A stretch of DNA of 64,000 bases from Abelmoschus esculentus (lineage: Eukaryota; Streptophyta; Magnoliopsida; Malvales; Malvaceae). The DNA is taken from positions 7,571,501 to 7,635,500 of the forward strand of contig JAUCBN010000023.1 of NCBI GenBank assembly GCA_035048815.1. The letters are read 5' to 3'. A program made the translations under genes and the position numbers. Shown here piece after piece: positions 23,546 through 35,701 of this stretch (the stretch's first letter is position 1; every line of letters begins with the position of its first letter). The notes under the pieces were generated by a model that saw only the letters and a list, made by a program, of their open reading frames with translations, had not been told where the DNA came from and made no database searches.

Positions 23546-25447
23546 GGGTCTGTTTGTTTCGTGTAATTAGTTTTACAGAAAATATTTTCTTAATTTTCGA
23601 TTGTTTGGTTCATAAAAAATGAAAAAAATCAAGAAAATCAATTACAGTCAATAGAAAAAACCCTTTGTTTCTATAAAAAAATGACTTACCCATTCATTCT
23701 TGGTAAGTTGTTTTCCTTTCTTTTGCTCTCTCTACAAATAAAGAAATATTTTAATTTATTTATATTTTAATATTTTATTCGAATTATATTTTAATTTATT
23801 TATTTTTATTTTTATTTTTATTTTAATATTTTAATATTTATTTATATTTATATTTTAATTTGTTTTCATTCCTAACCTAATTTATTATTTAATTTATTTT
23901 ATATTTTAATATTTTATTTAATTATATTTTAATATTTATTTATATTTTAATATTTTATTTAATTATATTTTAATATTTATTTATATTTATATTTTAATTT
24001 TTTTTCTTCCTAACCGTATTCATTGTTTTAATTTATTTTATATTTTAATATTTCATTCTAATTATAATAGGTTTTATTTTAAATTTTCTTATTAATGTTT
24101 TTGAACTTTTAAAATAAGATTAATATCTAAAAATATTTGTTTAAAAAATAATCATAAAATTGATTTTTTTACTATCGTCAACGATTTGATACAACACTAC
24201 TAATAAGTTTGGAATAATTTATTATTGTAAATCTTTATAATTTATTATTGGTTATCAGGTGGATATACATTAGTGTAAGTCTTTATAAAACATAATTTTT
24301 AAAATAGTAAAAATAACTCAATAAAATAAAGGCATAAAGATAATTTTAACCCTTAACGTTTACAGTTTTTGTCGTTTTGGCCCTTATTTTTTTTTGGATA
24401 AATTTAGCCCTTAACCTATATCTTTTTGACAAATATCTTATTTTTTAACTAGCTTGATGACTGGACCGTTAAAAATTTAACGATGATATATATGGAATAT
24501 AATTTTAAATGATATGGAATGTAACCTATCAAATACATATATATATGGAATATAATTTTATTCCAATATAAAATATAAAACAATTAAAATTCAAATAAAA
24601 TATTAAAAATTAATTAATTCTAAAATAAAAAAAAATTATTAAACATTCTTAACCCTAACTACGATAGAATCAAAATCTCATCTTAAAAAATATAAACACA
24701 ATTCGAATAAGATTTTGATTTTATCATAGTTATGATTAAGAATGTTTAATAATCTTATATTTTAGAATTAATTAATTTTTAATATTTTATTTGAATTTTA
24801 ATTGTTTTATATTTTATATTGGAATAAAATTATATTATATATATATATGCATTTGATATGTTACATGCCATGTCACTTAAAATTGTATTCCATACATATA
24901 TGTATCATTGTTAAATTTTTAACGGTCCAGTCATCAATCTAGTTAAAAAATAAGATATTTGTCAAAAAGATATAAGTTAAGGGAAAAATTTATCCCCAAA
25001 AAAGAATAAGGGTCAAAATGACAAAAACTGTAAAACTATATCATCTTTATGCCTAAAATAAATGAATTTTTAATGTAAAATCTTGTTTATTTCATTAAAA
25101 CTACTAATGAATCAAATATAAAGATATTATACTTATGAAATATGCACAAGTAAAACTATAAAAACAATTAACTTAATGTGTTTATAAAAATAAAATATGT
25201 TGTAAAATATAATTTTATTAACTAAATAAAAAATAAAAGATAAAATTTAATAAAATTTGTATCGTGTTTATTTACTAAAAATAAATTTTGAGTTTTATTT
25301 TTTTTTAAAAATACCAAACAACAAAATATGATTCACACAGTTTTATCCAAACACTTGAAAATAGTTTTCGTAGTTAATTTTCAAAAGATATAATTTAATT
25401 TTCCGAATTTATTTTCCGAAAACAGTTTTTAATGAAACAAACGGATC
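23546..25447. mobile_element. Non-autonomous terminal-inverted-repeat DNA transposon, host of a nested MITE
   Basis: It starts GGGTCTGTTTGTTTCGTG and ends with the imperfect complement GAAACAAACGGATC at 25447. Next to the termini are further matching words (GAAAATATTTTCTTAATTTT against AATTTTCCG...TTTTCCGAAAA). It encodes no protein and includes an ATTTTAATATTTATTTAT-type repeat at 23740-24060. Removing the nested MITE (24331-25053) leaves about 1.17 kb. The ends resemble common plant hAT-like or unclassified MITEs; no target duplication was found, so the class is open. Confidence 0.6.
24331..25053. mobile_element. Mutator-like MITE, copy 2 (nested)
   Basis: It starts GGCATAAAGATAATTTTAAC and ends ATCTTTATGCC. 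A perfect 9-bp duplication TAAAATAAA flanks it (24322-24330 and 25054-25062). It is 723 bp, almost entirely inverted repeat, with the same central words as copy 1 (CATTCTTAACCCTAACTACG and complement). Confidence 0.92.
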
Positions 25448-27114
25448 TTTGATAATTATTTAAAATTATTACTATATCAACTTATAAACTTTTAAGTCTA
25501 CCTCAATTCTGGTCCGATTTTTGAATCTGGGTAAGATTTTACAGCTCTAAAACTATATATTAGTGCCAAGTAGGCACATGAATTTGGTGCAAATATTTTG
25601 GTACATGAACTTATGGGCCTATCTTACCTTTGTTTTCCCTTGTCTGGATTATAGTTTGTACATCATGGGTCTTGGCCCAAAAAACATACAATATGGAGAT
25701 TAAAATGGTCCAGTCCACAATTTATCATTTCCGAACATATAATAAAACAATTTATATTCGATACACTGATAATATAAAAATCTATACCATCACTGTTAAA
25801 TCACAAAGATCACTTCTTTTATATGAATATTTATCTCACTGATGATGCATACATTTATACATTATCAGTAAACAATATCAAACACATAACAACACCTTGT
25901 GTTCGTTACTAGGATCGTAAATAAGACGAGATAAATCGCGGGTTACTCAAGTTTGATTCGATCAAAGTTGGATTTGGCTCAAGCTTAAACTCGACTTGAG
26001 TTCTTAACGAGACGAACTGAGTTACTTGATACTTGACTTGAAAATATAACTTGTTAAAATTTTTAAATTTTATAATTTAAAATATAAATTCTTAAACTTA
26101 AAACCCTAAAATATAAACACTAAATACACGTCTAAGCCCTAAAATCTAAATCTTAAAATTTAAACCTAACAACCTAAATCTCTAAACCCTAAACTAACAT
26201 AATATACCTTTAAAATTAACAAGTCAGGATTTAAACAATTTTAGTATCAAAAAAAATTTCTGACAAGTTTTTAAATGAGATGTGATAGATGATTAGCTAC
26301 TAAAATTTGACACGATTAAAGATTAATTAACACTTAACTCGATTGAGCTCGAATCAAGCTCAAACTCGATTCAAATTGTTAAGAGTCAAGTCGAGCTTAG
26401 ACTTTTCAAATTCTTCAAAAATTACTTCAATTCAACTAAAAAATTTAACAATCAGATTGAATTTAACATTAATCAAATTCGACTAGACTCGTAGCGTTTG
26501 ATTAGAATCTTATTGAGAAAACCTTGGACATTGGCTATTAGTATTTTTATCCAAGCTAGTAGTGCTTGGATCGGAATCAATACCCCACTTGACATACTAT
26601 AATCAAAAACCTAAAAGGCCTAGCGGTCCATTAATTAGACTAATGATAAATAATTTTAATATTATCTTATTTTATATAAATTTAAATCTCGATATTCGAA
26701 TAAAAAATATTAATAACTCTGGTTAATAAAAGAACTTCCCTTTGTGTTTTTAGACCATTGGTTCCACTAAAGGCAATCATTCCCTTGTGCCTTTCATCTT
26801 TTAAACCAAGAAATCTCTCCCAACTTCAACCTGCCTTGAAATCTTTACAAAGAAGGAAACTTTAAAAGATTCATAGGCAACTGCAAGCAAGGAATTATGT
26901 ACTTCACATGCTTTTGTTTAGTGATTAAGCAAGACATGGAGCCGAACAGTAGATTGTCTTTCCCATAGATATTTCTTAAAAAACATTTTTATTAAATATA
27001 GACAGGACTAGGATAAAATTATTGAGTTAATTATTTTGTTTCTAAATTAACGAGGAACAAAGAATGTTTGAAACAATTAAAGCAAGAATGTGAAGGGATT
27101 TAGGATTAATTTTA
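25448..27114. other. Spacer with a dispersed repeat (25985-26480)
   Basis: No gene recognised. 25985-26480 is homologous, in the same orientation, to 31860-32345: both carry TTTTATAATTTAAAAT, a run of AAACCCTAAA-like words, AAAATTAACAAG, AAATGAGATG.GATAGATGAT and closing CAAGTCGAGCT. Non-coding and unclassified. Confidence 0.5.
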
Positions 27115-28008
27115 GGCATAAAGATAATTTTTACCCTTATCGTTTATAATTTGTCATTTTAACCCCTATTTTTTTGGATAAATTTAATCATTGACCTATG
27201 TCTTTTTAACAAATAACTCATTTTTTAACTACCAAGATAACTGAACCGTTAAAAATTTAATAATAATAATAATATGTCATATACAGTGATAATATATTTT
27301 AAATGACTTAACATCTAGTATATCGAATACATACACGCAAAATATAATTTTGTTTCAATCTAAAAATATAAAATAATTAAGTTCAAATAAAATATTAAAA
27401 ATTAATTTTTTATTCATTAAAAATTAATTAAATCTAAAACAAAAGGCTACTAAACATTCTCAACCTTAACTATAGTAAAATCAAAATTTTATCTAAAAAG
27501 GTATGAACATAATCTGAAAAGAAAGAGTTTTTATATAACTTATTACCGGTGAATCAAAGATAAAGGATTTTGATAACAATCAATTAGATTTCTATTATTT
27601 TAGTTTAGAATTTAGGTATTTTAGTTTTAATCTAAATCGGAGTTTTAAGGTTTTATAAAGATATTTTAGTTTATTTATGGTTGAAAATATTTAGCAAATT
27701 TTTGTTTTAGATTTAATTAATTTTTAATATTTTATTTAAATTTTAATTGTTTTATATTTTATGCTGGAATAAAATTATATTATATATATATATTTAATAG
27801 GTTAGATTCTATGTCATTTAAAATATATTTTTCACATATATATAATATGTTATCATTATTAAATTTTTAACGGTTCAGTTATCATGGTAGTTAAAAATGA
27901 GTTATTTGTTAAAAAAACATAGGTTAAGGGTTAAATTTATCCAAAAAAAGAACAAGGGTCAAAATGATAAAAATTATAAACGTGAAGGGTGAAAATTATC
28001 TTTATGCC
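27115..28008. mobile_element. Mutator-like MITE, copy 3
   Basis: It starts GGCATAAAGATAATTTTTAC and ends ATTATCTTTATGCC. A perfect 9-bp duplication TTAATTTTA flanks it (27106-27114 and 28009-28017). At 894 bp it is longer than the other copies because extra sequence of about 170 bp (about 27510-27690) lies at the centre. It has no coding capacity. Confidence 0.92.
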
Positions 28009-29474
28009 TTAATTTTATTCATTTCAAACTAAGAGAAACCTTAAAAATAATTAGATTTATAAAAATTTGGGTACGAGCCCGTCCTACCGGGAAGTATTCA
28101 AATTCGGGTATTTGAATATTACGAGTATCCATAATAATGATAATTTGATACTCGAATATAAAAAATAGATAATCATTAAATATAAAATATTTTTATATTA
28201 AAATATTTTATTAATTTAATATAATATATATCTATTAAATATAAAAATATTTTAATTTTAAATATATCTAAATACTCGAATATCTAAATATTTAAAAATT
28301 TAAAATTTTACGATCTGAACCCGACTTAAAAAATACGAACCAGATACTCAAATATTGACAATTGGGGACTATATAAAAGATGGCTTAAAATATATAAATT
28401 ATCTTTACTAAAAGATACTCTTGTAGTCCCTGAAGAATCATAGTAAAATGTTAAATTTAATTTTAAATATTTTTTATTCTTAAAGATAATATATATTCTA
28501 TTCTTTTAAGGAGACAAGTATAGTTTTTGTAAGGTTTGTAGTTTAAAATTAGTGTCAATATCTACACGATGTGTTGTGTTGCTTTAAGTATTTTTTTAAT
28601 CTCAAATCTAGTTATAGTTTAATTAAAAAATCTAAAATGAAAGGTGATATTGGGCAAGTAGACTAAAAAAGTTAAGAGTATCAACGCTAATAAAAAATAT
28701 TAATAAATAAACAAAAACAATAAATAAATCGTGTCATGGTATAAAAACTGTTGTCTTATAAATAATTCATCCTGATATATGTACTAGTTGTTTTAGACGA
28801 TTCTCTCTCAAGGTTAACATCGCTCCAAACGATGCACACCTAAAGCTTGAAATGAACTACACTGTAATGATTGTCTATTTGAAAAAAAAAACTCAAGCTC
28901 TGTGAAGAAGACTACCAAATTTCATAAAATAAAATACTTTTTTAATTAATAATTAAAAATTTTGAGAAGTCTCTTATTTATAGCTGCGTGAATTAAATAA
29001 AATCTGATTTAAAATTCAAAATTTAAATTTAACAATGGACAATATTCACTCAAATCTTGAATATTTAATTAAATCCAACATTAAATCTAATCCGTTATAT
29101 ATTTAAATTAAAAAAATTAACCGAACTACTCTTATGTCGCCTACAAATACGAAACATGGGATTCTAGCACTATCCACAGGTAATAACTTAAAATAACAAA
29201 AAAAAAACAAATTAATCTCATTACCTAACTATTAAAATATTGGTAATTTTTTTTTCAATATGATTCAAATAATTTAAGTCGAATATTTTAAATATCTTAA
29301 TTCTAAGAACATCCATAAAATCAACCAAATACATCAAAGTTGTATCGGTTTTATCTAGAATGGATATTTTTCGGTAGAATATAATTTTTTATACGTATAG
29401 TTATAGAAAAACTATTAAAATTAATTAATATAATAAATCAATAATCTAATCGATTTAATTATCGATTTAAATAC
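28009..29474. other. AT-rich spacer
   Basis: No gene recognised. 28070-28370 holds GGGTATTTGAATA-like degenerate repeats. Confidence 0.5.
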
Positions 29475-29600
29475 GAACCATATTGCCTCAATGATTAAAA
29501 GAATGATGGTTGTTGCTAAAAGTCATGGGTTTGAGCATCAATAATATAAATACAGTGATTGAGAGATCAATGTCCAACGGTCTAGAGTGTATTCTTAGAA
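29475..29600 (+). mobile_element. Probable tRNA-derived SINE, copy 1
   Basis: TTGCCTCAATGATTAAAAGA (29483-29502) resembles a Pol III A box, and GGGTTTGAGCATC (29527-29539) a B box, spaced as in tRNA. Downstream CAGTGATTGAGAGATCAATG matches the body of the copy at 63012-63115. Confidence 0.5.
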
Positions 29601-30062
29601 CAAATATTATTATAAATATTGTAACTGATTAAAAGAAAATATATTGATTCGATTTCAAAATCATTTCATATATGCAAAAGTAAATTATTTATACCTAATT
29701 TTTAAGCCTCTCACTTTTAAATCAATGTACCCACCAGATCCTCAAAATCCTATAAACGTTGACAGGCTATGCAATGAAGAAAATGCAGTTTTTCTTTTAT
29801 TGATTTTTCGTGGTGGTGGTTTAAGGCGGAGCAACCGTCAATCTCAGCCATGATTGGGAATCTGTTGACCGGAGAGGGTGGGGGCATATGAATTTTCTCC
29901 TAGACTCGTGGCAGGATTTAGGGTTTCCTACTTTCTTGCTTCACTTTCCTTTTATGTCACTGTTTAGGAAAGCCTTTCATGCATCATCACACAACTTTAT
30001 TATTTGTGTATAAAAAAAATCTTCGTCGTTAAACTTACCCATTATAATTTTAGATGAGTTTA
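29601..30062. other. Spacer, with a GC-richer patch at 29800-29960
   Basis: 29800-29960 is less AT-rich (TTGACCGGAGAGGGTGGGGG and following) but shows no coding motif; it may be a gene remnant. Confidence 0.3.
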
Positions 30063-30855
30063 TCATGTGCAACGAATATTATTGAACACAACTAACGATG
30101 AATACCGTTGAATATTATTAAATTAATTAATAAAAATTAAAAATTTTATGGACTAAACATATAATTTTAAATTATTTAAAATAAAATTTTAAAAAATTAT
30201 ATATATATATATTATATTTTAATTTTTTAAATAATTTTTAATTTAAAAATAAAAAATATTAAATCCAAAACCTAAAACCCTAAACTCAAACTAAAATACT
30301 AAACATTAAATCCTAAAATCCAAAACACTAAATCATAAACTCTAAATTCTAAAACAATAAAACCATAAACCATAAAATCTAAAAATATAACCATAACTTA
30401 AACCCTAAAATAGAAAATTTAAAACTCTAAAAAGTATAAATCCTAAACTTGAAACCCAAAATTAGTTTAAGATTTAGATATAGTGGTTTTGGTTATTTTA
30501 GGGTTTAGGATTTAGATTTAGGGTTTAGGGTTTAGTATTTTTAGGGTTTTGATTTAGTGTTTTGAAATTTATTATTTTAGGGTTTATAGTTTAATGTTTA
30601 GTGATTTAGGTTTTGGATTTTGGTTTTAGGGTTTAGATTTTAAGATTTTTTATTTTTTAAAATTAATTTAAATTAGAATTTTATTCAATTATTTAAAAAA
30701 TAAAATAATATATAAAAAATAATTTAGTAAAAATATTTTAAATAATTTATAATTATATGTTGAGTCCTTAAATTTTTAATCTTTATTAATTAGTGTAATA
30801 ATATTTAGCAATGTTCATCATTAACGGTGTTTAACGGTGTTCGACGTCCGTTGTA
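30063..30855. mobile_element. Large palindromic (foldback-like) element
   Basis: The ends are inverted: TGCAACGAATATTATTGAAC near 30068 against GTTCGACGTCCGTTG near 30838-30853, with inner matches (ATTATTAAATTAATTAATAA against TTATTAATTAGTGTAATAAT). The arms carry many AAACCCTAAA-like words on the left (30280-30450) and TTTAGGGTTT on the right (30490-30640), meeting near 30460. A shortened relative is at 63609-63810. Non-coding. Confidence 0.65.
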
Positions 30856-31439
30856 AATTTTTTCTTATAATTAGACATACGAACATAAATTACTCGAGAT
30901 TAATTAGAATAAAATCTTTTAAAAACTAAAAAGATAATAAAAATATTCCATTTAAGATATCATTTATTTTACTATTCACAATATTTTTATCACTTTTAAA
31001 TTTATTTCTCATGTTTACTTTTTTTTTTTCAAAAGTAAAAGATATCTTCTGTCTGTTTATGTTTGTATGTTTGATCTTATCGGGAGTTGTCTGGTCTCTG
31101 TCAGGTTAACATGCATGCATAGGGTTTCTCCGACGTGATACGATATTTTGATAATTTGTCAAAAAAAAAACAAAGCTTTGGTAAAAACATCACGAGAAAT
31201 ATACAAACCGGTGCAATTAATTGTTAAATTTAAAAAAATTGAGTATAATATTTATAAAATTTTATATTTAAATTATTTAAAAACTTATTATTATGTTATG
31301 ATATTATAATATGTTAGTGTTACGTAATAATTTTATATCGTAAAAATCGTAATACAATATTTTCATTGTATTATATTAATATTATGTCATGATAACTTTA
31401 AAAAAAACTGTAATGTAATCTTACGATTATAATTTAATA
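30856..31439. other. AT-rich spacer
   Basis: No gene or element termini recognised. Confidence 0.5.
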
Positions 31440-31667
31440 CTATAAACAACTCGATTCTAAACCATCACCATTGTAGTCAAAAACAAGTGGTTCCTGTAAA
31501 ACCCTTCGAATACAACCCGAATCTGGATGCCCCGCAAGGAACCTGTGTGTTGGAGACGACAAGTGAGTGAAGCCATCAGTGGATTCACACAGGTCTGTGG
31601 AGTTGCTTTTGTTCTCATCCTCCTTAAAACAGAGAAATGGACAGCACAGGGACACGCGGACGGTCAC
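31440..31667 (-). CDS. Candidate small protein or exon of unknown family
   Basis: A 75-codon minus-strand frame in a patch (31440-31740) that is clearly GC-richer than its surroundings. The protein begins MTVRVSLCCPFLCFKEDENK and ends FDYNGDGLESSCL. I recognise no family and no membrane segment. About 40 bases before its ATG is a G-box (31706-31711), so this could be a short gene, a first exon or a gene remnant. The stop is close and no clear splice donor was found. The evidence is composition plus the nearby G-box only. Confidence 0.25.
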   Translation of the reverse strand: MTVRVSLCCPFLCFKEDENKSNSTDLCESTDGFTHLSSPTHRFLAGHPDSGCIRRVLQEPLVFDYNGDGLESSCL

Positions 31668-31705
31668 AATGCAAAAACAAATTCCATAACAACAGAAACA
31701 GGAGA

Positions 31706-31711
31706 CACGTG
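31706..31711. promoter_or_regulatory. G-box (CACGTG) in an ABRE-like context
   Basis: GACACGTGGGGGTC. ACACGTGG matches the ABA-responsive element core bound by bZIP factors. It lies upstream of the minus-strand frame at 31440-31667. Confidence 0.4.
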
Positions 31712-31859
31712 GGGGTCATGTACCCACACTAAGAATAAGAAGATAGAATAAAATATTGTAAATGAGCTAAGATAAATTATAAATTATATTAGTTTAATTC
31801 AGTTAAAATTTAATAAAAATTTGATTCGATTGAATTCGATTTGAATTTTTAATGAATCT

Positions 31860-32345
31860 AACTGAATTATTTGATATCTGATTTGAAAAGCTCGTAAATT
31901 ATTTGAAAATATAATATAATATTTTTTAAAATTTTATAATTTAAAATCTAAATTTCTAATCTTAACATTAAAAGATAAACCCTACACATAAATCTAAATC
32001 ATCTAAATCATAAACTCTAAATCTAATAACCTAAACCTCTAAACCCCTAAATTAATGGCATATACCTTAAAATTAACAAGCTTGAGGTTACACAACATGT
32101 GTATCAATATTTTTTTGACATGACATTAAATGAGATGCGATAGATGATGAACTATTCGAGTCCAACATGATCAAAGATCGATCAAAACTTGACTCAATCA
32201 AGCTTGAACTCATCTCAAATTCTTAACAAGTCGAGTCGAGCTCGGATATTTTAGGTTTGTTAAAAATTACACAATCTTAAACTCTATTCAAAATCTTAAC
32301 GAATTGAGTTCAACACTACTCGAGTTCAATTCAACTGTTTATACC
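31860..32345. repeat. Dispersed repeat, second copy of 25985-26480
   Basis: Same order of shared words as the copy at 25985-26480, moderately diverged. Non-coding. 32346-32639 is spacer with a short internal repeat (AAAATCTA.AAT.GA.GTTTATGATGAT near 32443 and 32560). Confidence 0.55.
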
Positions 32346-32639
32346 TCTAAATACTATAGTATGGTTTGTGTAAGGTATGACATTTTATGATGCCATTAAA
32401 ATGCGATTTTATATAAATTTTTACTATTTTGATAAAAATAATAAAATCTAGAATTGATGTTTATGATGATCATATGATGTTTATGGGTTTGAATTTGGGG
32501 TTCAATGAATTTTGTTATGGGTTTTTAAGGGTTAATTAAGCTATACAATGAATATTAAAATCTAAAATCGACGTTTATGATGATACTATGATGCTTATGT
32601 CTTATATGATTGGTTTTAGTTGATTGGGGTATAAAGTGA

Positions 32640-33024
32640 TCTAAGGATCTTGTTGGATCATTTTGTGTGGTTTGAGTCTTTGTTTGGTGGGGTTCAGATA
32701 CTTAGTGAGTGGGTGTTGCAACACAATGAAGGTTATCCAATGTGAGATTCCGGGTGATGTATTAAAAGTTATCCGATGTGAGATTTCGGATGATGACTTT
32801 GCTCGATGTGAGATTTCGAGTCCCACTCGAATGTGAGATTCTAAGTTAAAACTCAATGTGAGATTTTGAGTATATTAGATTGGTGTGGGATTTCGAGCAG
32901 CAGGATGTGAGATTCTGGACTAGGTGAATTTTCTAGTGTTAGATGACATTGAGCCTTACTTTTGGATGGTTTACTTTATGCTTTTGTTGTTGTTTGTCAT
33001 ATCATGTGTTTAGACGATTACGGC
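32640..33024 (-). mobile_element. Gypsy LTR fragment, inverted relative to 37109-39212
   Basis: Repeats of GATGTGAGATTTCGAGT match, on the opposite strand, the CTCGAATCTCACATCG repeats at 37640-37860. The flanks GTGTGGTTTGAGTC and GGTTTACTTTATGCTTTTG match the complements at 37900 and 37590. It is cut at 33025 by another LTR. Confidence 0.75.
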
Positions 33025-35684
33025 TGTAACACCCAAAATTTGGGACTAGAAGTTAGTGATCGGTGTAGGGGTCGAGTGGGTCAGTTTGGTCATTTAAGCA
33101 TAGTTCAGGGTTAAAATCTTAAAAAATAATTTTTGAAGAAAATAAATTATGAAAAAATATTCTAAAATTCTTATTTAACTTATATTTGGCTTTGGTCAAA
33201 TCAATTTTTAAAATTAACCCTTTAATTCTTCTGATTTTGAAACTAGTGACTATTTTATATAAACTAAAAATCAAAAGATAAAATTTTAAATTGGGTCAAA
33301 ACTTTGAATATTTAAGAGATTTTGATCTAATACTAATTCTAGCTTATCTAAACCTTCCAAGAGCCTATATAAATGATTTTTAATCTTATGTTTTAATCTA
33401 ATTAACCAAAATTCGCCAATTTTAATCCTAAAAAACTATTTTACGTTAAAAGAAAAACCTTTCTTTGTATTTTTGTTTTCTCCTGTCCCAAGGCAGAGAA
33501 TCATCATATTCTCAAGGTAAACATTCATTCTTTTCAATTAAAATTCATCAGTTTAATTCTCTTAATTTTTCTTCTTCAATTTTCTTGTTTTTCAATCGAT
33601 TTTACTTGTTTTGAACTTTGGAAGAAGGTTGGATCGAATTTGAAGGTTAAAAACATTCAAACCTATAAATTTAAAATTTCTTTATTAAAATCCCAATTTT
33701 TTGGCTGATTATTCAATGTTTTAATCTTTTAATTAAAAAAAGATTTTATGAACAAAAAAATATAATTTTCGTACAATGGTTAAATCTGAATGTTTTTGAT
33801 ATCTAAATTCATGAATTTTGATGAAATTATATGTAATTAAGATATTTTTAATGTATATAATTCATGACTTAAGGTTTAGGTATTATTAGAGAAGTTTTTG
33901 GTTATGGTTTTTAAGGTTTTAGGTGTTGTTATAGTTTGGTCTGAGATATAGAATGTTTGGATGCACTTAGTTGTACTAAACCCTCTTGTTTTGATGTGTG
34001 AAACATGTCAACAAGCAGGAGATCAAGTTTGAGGGTGATCAGATTTGTGTAGGTGGCTTGAAAAGTAAATTTCGGTTATTAGTGAGTGCATTATGAGAGT
34101 GGGTTGCTATGATAGTGTTTTAATGTGTTTTTAAAGGTTGGATGTAGGGAAGGTGTGAGAAACCTTTCTAAACTCCGAAGTAATTTTACTTTCTTAAAGG
34201 TTCTCATATTATATCGTATTTTACTATGTTAATTGTCATGCTCGTGTGATGTTTTATATATTTGTTTATGCATGTGTTTTAATTCTTATGAGACTGGTTT
34301 TATAAAGATTTTTATATACGTTCGATGCTCCCATGGTTTTGTCTTGAAAACATGAGAAAAAATGATTTTACCGGTTTATGCAAGTGACACATTAGATAAT
34401 GGGATGTATAAAGTTTAAATTATGTTTTGAATTAAGTTTTGAGCATTGATTTTTAATATTATATTAGCTGGTTAAGTGATGTATTTACTGGAATAAGTTG
34501 ATCGACTAACAGGGTCTAGAGTACACTATAATTTATTCAAAATTTATACGTGTGAAATTCCTTGTGTGTTGCATTATGGGGTATAGCCTATTATTGTGTG
34601 GTAGAGGTAGTTACTATCACATCCAAGATATGTTAAAGATAGTTACTATCACCGGACACCAAGGTGAGACTTTTAATGTTGGAAGTAGTGACCAACATGT
34701 GCATGCTTGGAGGTAGTGACCATCATGTGATTGTCCGTTCATTCTAAAAATTATAAGTAGTACTAATCGGATCACTAGCAATAATATATATTTATACTTT
34801 CGTAATTACAAGTGTTATGGTTTTTATTAGGCTTTTTAGGTGAATAACATGTTAACCTTGAGTTTTTGCTTGATAAGCCTTTGAATTTTCTAAAAAAGTA
34901 TTTTTCTGAGTTTATGGTGGCTTTGCAGACCATGATTGATAATACTTATTGGATTTGTTGATGACATTGTTGGCCATATTTGACTTGTTTTATGGAGAGC
35001 ATGACATGTTTTTACATTAATAAAATTGGTTTATTATGGGTTACATTGCGAGTGATGTTTTAAATTATTTTATTACTTCACTAAGTCTATTTTTAACTCT
35101 TTCTTTTCCTTGTAATGCAAAGAAATAAGTGTTAAGAGCAATCGAGAAACAAAAAGACGTACGTGTCATTATTTCTTTTCTTTAGTTCAAGTATATTTTG
35201 ATTAAGTTTGAACCTTAGATAGTTGAGAATAATAAGTTAATTAAATTTATATTGGTTTTGAGATAAGATTAAGTTTTGGATAATGAAACTTTATGATATT
35301 CATGGTTATGACATTGATATTATCTTTTGGTACTCATGCATTGAGTTTAAAATAAAGTATTCTGAAGTATATTCATGAGTATCTCTTATGAGTTTATGTT
35401 GACAATTGATGATGAGTTTTGTTCAAAGAAGTTTAAAATATGTTTTGCTATCTAAGAAGCATGTTATGTTATGAACTTATTACCCTTTAGGTAATTACAT
35501 ACATCTAGAGAATGTATAGAACCATTGAGTTATGAAATTTGGAAATCTGCAGCTTTAGGGGAAGATAGTTTCGAAACGCCTTCATATGGTTTCGATACAC
35601 AGACATGAAACAAAAAAAACTTGGAAATTTAGTATAGGTATCAGAATGATATGAACTCGTTTCGAAACGGTAGTTAAAAACTAA
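33025..35684 (+). mobile_element. Truncated or solo LTR of another Gypsy family
   Basis: It begins TGTAACACCCAAAATTTGGG, a typical plant Gypsy LTR start, directly abutting the LTR fragment before it. It contains CCTATATAAATG near 33363 as a likely TATA box, and mid-LTR words such as TAGTTACTATCACCGGACACC near 34635-34660. No CA-type end or repeated flank is seen near 35684, where sequence changes into a gag. No coding part recognised. Confidence 0.55.
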
Positions 35685-35701
35685 GCAGGCGTATCGCCTG
35701 C
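35685..35701. other. Perfect hairpin at the LTR-gag junction
   Basis: GCAGGCG-TAT-CGCCTGC, seven-base arms and three-base loop, sits exactly where the LTR-like sequence meets gag. It may be incidental or mark the breakpoint. Confidence 0.4.

Noticed and set aside
29644..29853. 69-residue + strand frame
   Set aside because: No family motif, AT-biased first half, no promoter or splice support.
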